A DNA stretch of 64,000 bases from Aspidiotus rigidus. Lineage: Eukaryota; Arthropoda; Insecta; Hemiptera; Diaspididae. The first letter of the stretch is position 1. Each line of letters opens with the position of its first letter. The stretch spans positions 16,031,001 to 16,095,000 of the forward strand of contig JAVHKY010000003.1 in NCBI GenBank assembly GCA_035079385.1. The letters run 5' to 3'. Position numbers and translations under genes: made by a program. A model generated the notes under the pieces. The model had not been told where the DNA came from and ran no database searches. It saw nothing but the letters and a program-made list of their open reading frames with translations. This document shows, piece after piece, positions 47,146-58,100 of the stretch.

Positions 47146-48053
47146 TAGTACAAATAGAAGTAGTCACTATTATTTGTTTGCAAGTATGTTGTCACAGGAA
47201 ATTGGTCTATAACAAAGTAGTAAACAATTATGATGAACTAGCGTTGATGACAGCCCTTGCCATGGCTCAAGTTGTCATAGCGCTCAATTAGAAATTGCTT
47301 ATAAGCTTCTCACACTTGGCGTTTGTTTACATTTTCCTTATCATACACGTAGTCATAATATTATCAAAACGAGAAAATTCAGATTGAAAAATTGACAAAA
47401 TTCTTGGAAGTTTTGGGCAAATTTTTATTTTTGCTTCTTTACGGGATGGTAAAATGTAAATATAATCCACAAAATTACAAAAATTATTTGAAAATAAAAA
47501 CTTGAAATTTTGTTTGACTACAAGTTTGATAACAAATCAGGCAAACGCTTATACTATCCGCATTAAGAACCCAAAGTGTGAAAGGCTTACACTTTGTTCT
47601 CTTTTACTGTAATATGTGAGGTGGACTATGAGAAGGATGCCTAGTTGCCAAAATACAAACGCATTCAATATGTTTTCAAGCTACTTTCTCATTTATTCAA
47701 TGTTGTATGATATGCGTGTTGTCTACTTGTTCTGCTTCTATTCTGTTGTAATGGTACATGACGCTCAAGTAAAGATACCCCTAGAAGAACTGGATAACAC
47801 ACGGAAGTAGATACAGTGTTCCGTGGGAGGTACAAAAATCGCCAGGAGTGGTTTGGCTCAATTTGACATAGGCTCTCATGGGGATTCGACACTCAAACTC
47901 ATTTTTCTCTGTATGTATTCAGTTAATCAAAAAAATAAACAGATTCAAATTTATTCAGGATAAAATTTCCTTTCAGATGTATGTTTACACATATAAGTAA
48001 ATTGATGACATTTTTTTCCCCATAAGAATACATTGAATGCGACTCTGGTCACA

Positions 48054-48454
48054 GTCTACTTTATATAAGGCCGGAATGTAGAAAATGACAACAGCGCGCA
48101 GTGGATTCTCATCAGTAACGTTTCAGGGTGAATCATGTTCATCGGTGCGGTGTAACTGCGGTGTAATTACTGTACCTCACTTTGTCCCCTATCCGATTTT
48201 TAATTTTCAAACGATGATAACTCCTCTTATATTGCATCAATTTTACTAAACTTGGGCTTAAAAAATAGAAAATCGTTTGCTCTTTGAATTATATCATTTT
48301 CATTTTCTCCGAAAACTCGTTTTATTTGCGTACGAATCAAAATACTCACATTTTTTTGTTTTTTCCTATATGCGTCCATGTAAATCCGTATCCAGCACTG
48401 ATTTTGGAGTGCGACGTTGTGACTTCGCTACGTTCCGGCTTTATATAAAGTAGG
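48054..48454. mobile_element. MITE-like element with ~27 bp terminal inverted repeats
   Basis: The left end tctactttatataaggccg (48054 on) is complementary to the right end cggctttatataaagtagg (ending 48454), with 2-3 mismatches over 27 bp. The ~400 bp interior has no open frame. Superfamily is not assigned, and target-site duplications are unclear. Confidence 0.65.
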
Positions 48455-48484
48455 CCATTCTCTGGTGGTATGCACTACCGGAAC

Positions 48485-49480
48485 ACCTCTGGTGGTGGAG
48501 AGCAGGGTAGACGGGATCTTACAGGCAGTGAAGCGTTAAATCGAGTTGGCCAAGAGGGAGGCCTTCGGTCTACCCACCTTGAAAATTACGATCTGAAAGG
48601 TAATGAAGTATTTGGACACCTGGTTTGATTCGAAGCTGAGCTTCGGGTACCATTTCCTCAGCGGAAAAAGCGAGAGAGATCAGAAGAAGGATAATGATGA
48701 GCATCGCATTTTCGATCCTTGTCGATGGTAATCTAGTGCGGGCAGACTCAATGAAGATAGCCTACAGAAAGAGAAATATGGAAAAGATCGAAGGAAAAAT
48801 TCCGCTGAGGTGTGTTAGTGCCTACAGTACTGTCTCCACAGAGACTCTTTGCGTATTTGCACTTACACTACCAACCGAACTCGTTGCTGGAGGGAGAGCA
48901 GAGGTGTTCAAAGCAAAGGAGAAAACAACGAGACAAATACGTTCTTCTGTTACGGTTATCCATACTAAGCGAAAGAAAGAATACTCCAAAGGGAGAGTAC
49001 TTTCGTTTGCTTAAGAAAACAACGACTGATCAAGAGGCTTTATGGGTTATGCAGGAGGCTGGGCGCTTCTTACTTAAAAAATGGAAAGAGAGGATGAAAT
49101 ATATGACCTGTGTGTTAATACGCGACGTTGATGAGTGGATTATCCAAGACCATGGTCAGCTGATCTTTCCTCTAACGCAGGTGTTACGCGGCCGTGGCTA
49201 CTTCAACAAGTACCTTCATGAGAAGCCATAGGTGTTCGCACTGCAATCAGGGGTGGGATATTGGACCACACTACACCTTTTTTGAGTGTGAGGCGTGGAG
49301 ACATGAGCGCGGCAAACTTAGTCGGTCTCTTCAAGAGACTGGGGTTAATGAAACGCTTGCTCCAAATAGCCTGGTAGCCACTATGCTAAAGCATACCCAG
49401 GGGCACTGCGTAACTTGGTGGTTGTCAAGAAGAGAAGGTTTCGCCGAAGAAATTCTGTCAACACTGAAGTTATACCCGAA
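48485..49480 (+). pseudogene. R1-like non-LTR retrotransposon ORF2 remnant (3' part), frameshifted
   Basis: Fragments in different frames follow the order of an R1-clade ORF2 C-terminus. A segment like the post-RT region (YLDTWFDSKLSFGYH, ~48620) is followed by LPTELVAGGRAEVFKAKE (~48870), then in another frame PLTQVLRGRGYFNKYLHEK (~49170), then in a third the CCHC-like CSHCNQ…GPHYTFFECEAWRHER (~49215-49310). At least two frameshifts are present, so it is dead. No poly(A) tail or target duplication is identified. Confidence 0.75.
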
Positions 49481-50272
49481 AGAGTCGATGCCGATGTTGG
49501 ATACAAACAAAATTAATGCATGTGCATCGTACAACTTGCAAAAACCAAACCGAATCAATACGCCCTTTGAATTTTCAAATATTTTTTCTTTTTATACAGT
49601 TGTAACGCAAAATTTCCTTCAAGTCCATCCAATAGGTCAACTAACTTCTTTTTCATATAGAAATCTTCAGTCTAAAATCAAACTTACTAATTCAGTGAGT
49701 TTTTTACTTGTATTCGAGTCTCAAATGGATTCACCTAAGGTAAAAAAAAATTCAAAACAGTAACCATGAGATTTTGATATTATTCTGTCAGTAGGGTCTA
49801 CTTCGCATTTGTTTGAGCCATAAAATTTGATTCATTCAAACTCACAATATTTTACGATTTCAGAGCACCTACATTTGTTTACGGTATTCTTGAGAAGCCA
49901 GCAGATAAGAGCAAGCAAATTGGAATTAGAATTCTTAATCATTGATGCAAGCCTATAACTTGAAATAGAACTACGTCGTGGTTATCTACGTGTAAGGAAA
50001 AGTCTAATTTCCCCTTAGATACCTAAACAGACTTCTCTACGCATGTAATATTCAGGTCCAATTAAAACTATTTGCAATTTTATCTATTAATTTGATATAC
50101 TTCGTGGACTTATCTTTAAAACTTTAGTTGAACTTGGAAAGTTGAGTAATCTTTTCTTATTTCGAAGAGTGCGAAATAGATACTAAAAAACAAAAAGAAA
50201 AAGAAACGAAGGCCTATTCTCGAAAAATGGTGTGGCGAAATGTCTAACTTTGTATGCTTGTACAACATTGTC
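49481..50272. other. Spacer and upstream region of MDP1-like gene b
   Basis: AT-rich DNA with no recognised gene or repeat. The open frame of the R1 remnant trails on to 49763 without similarity. Confidence 0.35.
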
Positions 50273-51129
50273 ATGGCTATCATTCCAGCTTTAATAGTTT
50301 TTGACTTAGGTATGTCCAGTACATATTTGAGTTAATTTCACAGGTTTCAGAAGAAAAATTAATTGGCCTAAAAAATGGAAATTGTTGCAGATCTTACATT
50401 ATGGAATTTTACTTTCGATGCCGATATGACAGCACCGTTTTCTAAAGAAGAGTGAGTAAGAAAAAGAGCAGAGGTAAGGAGTGACGAGGGATTACTAACG
50501 ACACATTCGAATCTGGTGACAGGGATGGTACCATTTACGATTTTGCTGGTCGAAAGGTTCAATATTTTGCGGAGGTTCCAGACATTCTTGCTCTCGCGCA
50601 CAAGCACAATATAAAACTCGCAGTTATATCACGGAGTTTTAAATTTCCGGCTGTTCATCAACTTCTGGAAACGTTGGACTGGAAAAAATTCTTATCTTAC
50701 GACGTAATACACTCAGGAGGCGTAAAAGCGCTTCTCAAAGAGTAATGCCAGATTTTGTGAGATGAAGTGCATTTACAGTCAAAATTTATGTAATTCATTT
50801 CAAATTTAGCATCATTCTTTTTTTCTATCCCCAGGCTACAACATATATCGAAGGTACGTTACCCGGATATGCTATTTTTCGATGATTCATTCTATAACGT
50901 TCGCCAAGCTAGAAGTTGTGATATTGTCGGAGTTCAGGTGCCGAATGGTATGACACCGGATGACTTGAAAAGAGGTCTCGATCAATTTATTCGACATAAA
51001 GGAGGTATGTCATTGTCAGTAGAAGCTGATAGATATTCAAGGTCATCGAGTAATGCAACTAAGGGGATCGCGACTGAAGGAGCCACTGAGTCTGTGAACG
51101 TCGCTGAAGAAGTGGATGTAGAAGATTAA
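50273..51129 (+). CDS. MDP1-like HAD-superfamily phosphatase, paralogue b, best-preserved active site
   Basis: Exons 50273-50309, 50391-50451, 50523-50741 and 50835-51129 give 203 aa. Motif I VFDLDLTLWNF (D11, D13, T15) has the same numbering as mammalian MDP1. Motif II is ISRS (serine and arginine kept). Motif III has a lysine one position later than usual (GGVKALL). Motif IV is intact, FFDDS. The remainder (VGVQVPNGMTPDDLKRGLDQF) follows the family's C-terminal helix. The tail is serine- and acid-rich. Exon plan is the same as in a and c. This is the copy most likely to be an active phosphatase; substrate unknown. Confidence 0.9.
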
Positions 51130-51890
51130 GTGAAATAACTGTGTATGATACAATAATTTTGTCCATCTCAATAATATATGATTAAGATAAATTTTGTTCT
51201 GTTCATATAATCATGTAGCTTGGACAAGAGCAGATATTTTAAGTATTTCATCTTATTCGATTGTTGTTTTACTTCCGGTGGTCCAATTCCATCCTCTTTA
51301 AATTCTTCTTCCGAACGTTCGATTTCATTACAGCGTGTGCGCTGATGTAGGTATGTGTGATCAGTATGTAACCCATTGATAAGCCTGCATGAATCTATTC
51401 TTTTTCCAGTGGGTGAAAACAAAAAACGATCGACACAAATTTTGAAATGATATAAAATGTTGCTCGTGGTTTTACGTTTTGTTTCTATCTAACTACTTTT
51501 TCTCTGATATCAATCGACTGCAAAAATTTCGGGTGAGGCTATCGTCATTTTTTAGAAATTATTTCTAGCAGTCGGGTAGGTACCTAAATGATTTGTTTTC
51601 CTTCTGATGAAGCCCTGCAAAAAAAAAAAACACCCTTGAGACTTTCATTTAGAGTCCTGTTGATTCCCTTCGTTCCCGTTTTGAATCCTTGAAGCCGTCT
51701 GATTCCGAGTTTTAACTAGGGAAAACTTCCTTTGAAATTTTTTTGAAGCCTTGTCCTTGCCTCGGATACCTAAAGCTCTTCGAATTCTCGAGCTTGAATT
51801 GTGAAAAATTTGTATCGGCAAGTTTGCCTCCAAAATTTGTTAAGCAAACATCTCAAGAAGTGAGACTATCCAACCAGAATTTTATCATTT
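51130..51890. other. Spacer between MDP1-like gene b and the LINE insertion
   Basis: Non-coding, with scattered short frames. It ends at the left target-site duplication of the LINE (51891-51902). Confidence 0.4.
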
Positions 51891-51902
51891 ATCTCGAAAA
51901 GA

Positions 51903-54556
51903 CTCCTGTAATCACCCGAGTGGTAAAGCACAAGGAGGAAGCGCCGTGATACTGAAGAATAGCTTACGCTTCACAGAAGAGCCAAACTTCACTTCCAACT
52001 TTGCTCAAGCAGCATGCGTCAGTATCCAGTTACACGGCACAACAACGGTATTGGCCGCTGTTTACTGCCCCCCGAATACGAAAATTGCCAAGTCAGACTT
52101 CGACCAGCTGTTCTCCAATCTAGGCTCCAAATGGATAGCTGGGGGGGGGGGATTACAACGCTAAACATGAACTAAGGAGCTCTCGTTTCACGAACCCAAG
52201 AGGACGCGAACTCCACAAATCTGTTCAAAAATTCAATGGTTCGTTCGCATCGGGAGACCAACCCACATATTGGCCTTCCGACTTGACCAAGATTCCAGAT
52301 GTAATCGACTTTTTCATAACCAGAAATGTTTCATCAAGATACATGGACGTTCGCAGCTATCCAGACCTCTCGTCGGACCATTCCCCAGTGGTTATGAGCC
52401 TTAGTGAACAGGTTCTATTTAAGAAAAGAACTCCCAAATTGACCGGAAAAAATAGGGACTGGGATAAAATGCGGCAAGCTATAAACTTGTCTATTGACCT
52501 CCGTATGAGTATAAAAACTTCTTCAGAGCTAGACCACGCAGTACAGATGTTCACATCGGTCGTTGTCCAAGCAGCCTCAGATGCTACTCCTGAAAAGGAA
52601 GTGACAATCAATAGAGAAATCCTGTTTCCTAGAGAGATTCGTGACATGGTTAAAGAAAGGCGTGTAGCCCGCAAGAGGTGGCAGCGAACTCGTAATCCTG
52701 AAGACAAGTCCTTGTTCAACAAACTGAGCAAAGAAACTACAGAAATGATAAGAAAAGTCAATCAAAGATCTCTGGAAGATTATCTACTTGATCTCTCCCC
52801 AAATAAAGAGTCAGATTACTCTTTATGGAAAGCGACTCGCAGGCTTAAATATCCTCACTCCAACCATTCTCCAATACGCGATTCATGCGGACAGTGGATC
52901 AGAAGGGACCAAGAGAAGTCAAACGCCTTCGCATCCTACCTTGGAGGTACATTCCAGCCGAATAATATAGAGTCGAAAATGGAAGTAAAAATCCGTAAAT
53001 CTACTCCAGAACCGATCGTTCTCTTCACTCCGAAGGAAATAGCTAGAGCGATTGATGACCTGAACGTGAAGAAAGCTCCGGGCATGGACGGAATCTCAGC
53101 AAAAATCTTAAAAGAACTGCCGAAAAAAGCGATAGTTTTGCTCGTATATATCTTCAACGGTATCTTGAGGTTACAGGACGTTCCAGACCTATGGAAGCAG
53201 GCAAGAATTATCGTTATTCCGAAACCGGGTAAGCCACGCACCGAGTTGTCGTCCTATCGTCCGATTTCATTGCTTCCAGTACCGGTAAAATTGTTCGAGA
53301 AATTGTTTCTGAAAAGATTGAAGTTAATTGTGGAAAATAAGCTAGCCATTCCTGATTTCCAGTTTGGATTTCGATCTGCTCACTCCACCATAGATCAGGT
53401 TCACCGTGTCACGCAGATAATAGAAAGAGCGCTTGAGGAGAAAAAATTCTGTGCGTCTGTCTTTCTCGATGTGGAGAAAGCTTTCGATCGCGTCTGGCAC
53501 GAGGGCCTACTGCACAAAATCAGTCACCTACTTCCGGAGAACTACTGCGAAATTATAAAATCGTACTTATACAGTAGAAGCTACAAAGTACAGTACAACG
53601 AAGCAGTTTCAAGTCAAGGGAAAATATTAGCAGGTGTTCCTCAAGGTAGCACCTTAGGGCCGATTCTCTATTTACTCTATTCAGCAGATATTCCACTTAA
53701 CCCAAATGCCGAGATAGCACTGTTTGCTGACGACACTGCCATTCTATCGATCAGTGACTCGTATGACCAGGGAGTAACCAACCTGCAGGCAGCAACCGAT
53801 CAAGTATGCTCGTGGGCGAGAGACTCCAAAATTAAACTAAACGAGGAAAAATCCTGTAGGGTCGACTACAGTCTTAGGCCTTGCAACTACATCCCGACAG
53901 CGATTAATGACAAGTTCATTCCAAGAGCCGATTCCGCGAAGTATCTTGGCATGCATCTAGACCGTCGTCTCAATTGGAAGGTCCACGTTAAGAAAAAAAG
54001 AGAGGAACTAAACGTCAAATTACGTAAGCTATATTGGTTAATCGGATATGGCTCAACACTCAGCCTCGCTAACAAACGCCTAATCTACCAAGCAATCCTC
54101 AAGCCAGTATGGACATACGGGCTGCAAATATGGGGAGTAACCAAGCAATCGAATAGACTTGTAATTCAGCGGTTCCAGAACAAAGTTCTCCGTCTCATCA
54201 CCAAAGCCCCATGGTTCGTACCTAACACGGTTCTCCATCGCGACCTCAAGGTTCAGAGTGTAAATGAGGTAATATCCCTCTTCGCAGCAAACCACAAAAC
54301 ACGTCTCCATATCCATCCGAACGCTGCTGCAATCCAGTTGCTCGACACGACTAACGACATTAGACGGCTCAAACATCTGAAGCCGCTTGATTTGATTTAA
54401 CCTAACTTATGCTATCAGTAGGCCTAATTAGCTACAACTAAAATCGTGATTGTGGGAGCATTGGCAACCACGTCATCCTGTCATTTCTCAAATTATCATA
54501 TGTATTTGTGAATGCCTCGCGGTAGTGCAATAAAATATTTAAAAAAAAAAAAAAAA
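51903..54556 (+). mobile_element. 5'-truncated jockey-like non-LTR retrotransposon, flanked by 12 bp target-site duplications
   Basis: The insertion is bounded by atctcgaaaaga at 51891-51902 and 54557-54568, and ends in a ~17 A tail (54540-54556). The 5' end falls inside the apurinic-endonuclease domain (VILKNSLRFTEEPNF, AAVYCPPNTKI). The endonuclease frame then breaks at an 11-G run (52141-52151) and resumes at 52152, with the endonuclease end SSDHSPVVMSL near 52370. The 52283-54400 frame (705 aa) holds an apparently intact reverse transcriptase: IPKPGKPRTELSSYRPISLLP, then FQFGFRSAHSTIDQ, VFLDVEKAFDRVWH, GVPQGSTLGPILY and the catalytic LFADDTA. A jockey-clade C-terminal region without RNase H follows. 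The clean duplications imply a fairly recent insertion, although it is already dead. Confidence 0.92.
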
Positions 54557-54568
54557 ATCTCGAAAAGA

Positions 54569-55121
54569 AGTGTTAGGCGGTCATAGATATGGCGCAAGAT
54601 AAGATTTTAAGTAGCTGGAATAAATTCAAGATATGCTTCTCATGTAGTTTTTTTTTGGAAGTCCAATAGTTTAAGCCGACCAAAATAAACGTATGGATGA
54701 ATTATTCCTAGGCATATATCTTGCAATCTCTCCGCAATTTTTACCTTGTATGGAAGCATCGAGAGTCTTACAATAGGTTCTCCCCCACCTCACGATTCAC
54801 CCATCATTCTCACGTGTTCATGTACCAGCATACAAGATTTCAATGAAAAAGCCGAGACTAGAAGGTCTTTAGGCAGGTTTGGAATGGTAACAAAAAAAAA
54901 TATCAAATTTGTTGAAGAAATCTCTTCACTACTCTACATAGAGACTGATAAGATGATCAGAGATAAGAGAAAAAATGCACTTATTGACGGGGAGAATAAT
55001 TGATAGCAGACAAGCCTATTTACAGTGATGAAGTTTTTGTTACTTGAGTTTTATAATTCACGAGATCGATGTATTTCGATCGTCGATTTATATTTTTTCG
55101 GTTTCAAAAGAGTTGACGAAG
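54569..55121. promoter_or_regulatory. Upstream region of MDP1-like gene c
   Basis: AT-rich spacer between the LINE and gene c. The open frame 54746-55003 is not recognised and is probably random. Confidence 0.35.
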
Positions 55122-58100
55122 ATGGTAGCCTCACTTCTCCCATCCTTAATTATTTTCGACTTGGGTAACGTATTGAGCGACTACTTAAATATTGTACTTC
55201 TTGTTGCGTCCGATAATTGATATAAATTTTCAGATTTCGTGCTTTGGCCTTTCTGGCTCGATACTCACGTGACATCTCCATTTTATGGAAAAGGGTAGGC
55301 TATAAAAAATGAATATTTTTCATTTAGAAAATCTTTTTTTTGACAAATTATCAAATTAGTTCTCGTATCTTTCAGGAAAAAAATCGTTGATTCCGCCGGT
55401 CAACAGATATCTTGTTATCCAGAAGTTCCTAGACTCTTAGAGATGTTGGATAGACGCGAATTAAAAATGTCTATCGCCTCTCGAATCAGCGATTCCAAAG
55501 GAGCCAATCAATTAATTGACGCATTTGATTGGAGCAGATATTTCACATTCACAGTAATCCATCCGGGCGCAGTCACTAATCACTTCACACAGTAAGACCA
55601 TCATAATTAATCGAATTAAATTTAGGTCATTTACATAAAATTGACAAAAGGGTTGAGAAAACTTAGAAATTGTGGCGATGAAAATATCATTGATGATAAC
55701 GCTGTATGGCACGGGTGAATTGATGTCAAGAAAACATGTCACCTCTGATGACCTTGATATCATTTAGGGACTTGGTAGAGTTCCATCTTCGAAGCTCTTA
55801 ACGTGGAGGGTTATTTAGAAATAGTTGTGGTCCTGCTGCAGGTGTGTACTTTGACCTACATTAGAGACGTAGAAAAATGTCGACCGGTGAGTTGTACTTG
55901 AGGAGAGCTGAGGAAAATTGGAACATCGAGTAATATGTATAGATCTGGAGGTTGACCTTCGATCTGCACACATGGAAGGTTCTTGGAAAACTATCGACCT
56001 TGGAACAGTAGGCGTTAGAAAAAGTCGTCAAATCTTCTTACAGAGCGGAAGGAATAAAAACCATTTTTCGTGTAAATTTATCGTTCGCCTTCCTCTCCCA
56101 CACCTTCACGTAGTAGAAGCCTGGTATGCTGTATTTTCGGCAATTCGCTGAGGATGTTACACTGTGGACTAGTTTGGCTTAGGACTGGTACATATAGACA
56201 ATACAGCATATAAAAAGTTTGGCTCATGGCTCGATGGTCGAAATTCTTCCAACTTCCTCAAGTAGGTCAAGGCCTTAGTGTACTGCATGTCTCAAGGTAG
56301 CAGCTGATAGGCTTTCTCACTTCACCGCTATTTCTTAGCCTAGTACAGTGTATGTCGGGCTTCGCTTTTAGCTGAGTTTGCCCTAGTATACAACCCAATT
56401 GGTATGTACAACATACAGTATGTTGCGCTCATAGCTCGATGGTCGAAATTTTTCTCAAGTCTCAAGGTCACGCAACTTCAGGTTCAGGCCAGCACAAAGA
56501 TAAGAAACATGGGTGTTAAAAGAACTTAGAAGTGTTTTAATCATTAATTTGTACATGGGCAAGGGAGGAGAGTCGGTGGAATCTTGATTTCTAAACTAAA
56601 TATAAAAAAGGGAATTGTGGAAAAATTCATATCATCGAGCTATACAACATCATCAGGAAGGAATTCGGAAAAATTTCGGCCAACTAGTCTAATTTATTCC
56701 AATTAATTATTGAAATTGAAATCGAAATGTTTCCCATTAAAGAGATTTCCTGCTCACCTCAATGGACTCCGTAAACAACGAAAGAAGTGAGCTATGATTT
56801 TTTTTTAACCCAACAAATAAATTGTACGAAGCGAGATAGAAAATTGTAGATATAGTTCGATGGTCAAAATTTTCCCTAGTCCAAAATCCCTAAATAACTC
56901 GAAATGGGGATTTGAAAAAATTTCAACTTCCGAGCAAGACTTTAAAAAATTCGACTTTCGAGCTATACATATTAAAAGCTATACTGTATAATATAGGAGG
57001 GGGTCTTGGAGAAATTTGGACTTCTGAGTTACACATGAAATTTCGACTTTTGATTCTTATCAATAAAAGCGACGGCCTCCTTAACATGTCAAGGGTGTGC
57101 TTTACTAGTGAAAATATGCTCGCAAAACATGGTACCGAAAATCAGACTTTACTGCTCGAATTTTTAACGGGTCTTTCTGAATAACTGAAATGTTTTCCAG
57201 AAAGGTCCAACCAGGAGCGCTATCGAAGCAGAATTTCAAAAATTTTTCTTATACTTTTTCAATTAAACGTCGAAATTGGTAAAAATTCGTATATTTTCTG
57301 ACGAGAGTGAAATTCTTCTGGAGCCAAAATTTAGGATTCTGCTCCGATAGCGCCTTTCGTTAAACCCTTCTGTGCAACATTTCCTAAGATCGAAAAAATT
57401 TGTCGGAAAATGGAGCTCTGAGATGTGACCTTGCAAAATCATTCCTCGTCGTTTGTTACGAGGACTACCCACGTACGCCCGAAAAGCGTCGCGTAGTGAC
57501 CGCTGGCTTTCCGGACCTTGCAGTATTTTTGGGGATGTTTATGCAACTTATCGTACACGGTTTCGGAGTTTCCAAACAAGTAAAGCACACCCTTAAACGA
57601 GGAACACAGGGAACCTGTTCTATGGGTTGAAAAATAATACATTATACGACCCACATTAGGCTATCCCCTTCAAGTAACTAGACATGCAATGCTTCGTACA
57701 CCAATTGGTTGAGCCCCTTCAATAAGTCAAATATGCAATTCTTCAAACATCATACATTATGTATAGCTCGAGAGTGGAAATTATTCTGATTCCCCCTCCC
57801 ATCATATATTGCTCTAGAGTCGAAATTTTTCTGCGTTTTCCGCCGGACAGCCCAAGGGGCACGGTGCAGGGTGAGTTTCTCAAAAGAATAAACGTAGTAC
57901 AGGTTTTCTGCGTTTCTCGTTCAAATTTGTTAAGGAAGCCGTCGGTTTTTTAAAAAGACATTTTTTCTAGAGCCCCATTATAACAAGTGAGGATATGGGC
58001 CGCCATATTTAGTCGTTATGTCATTATTCATCTTCAGGCTTCCCTATTTCAATGACTGATAACATCAGCTTACCACGATTTGAAAATAATAAGGGAACTA

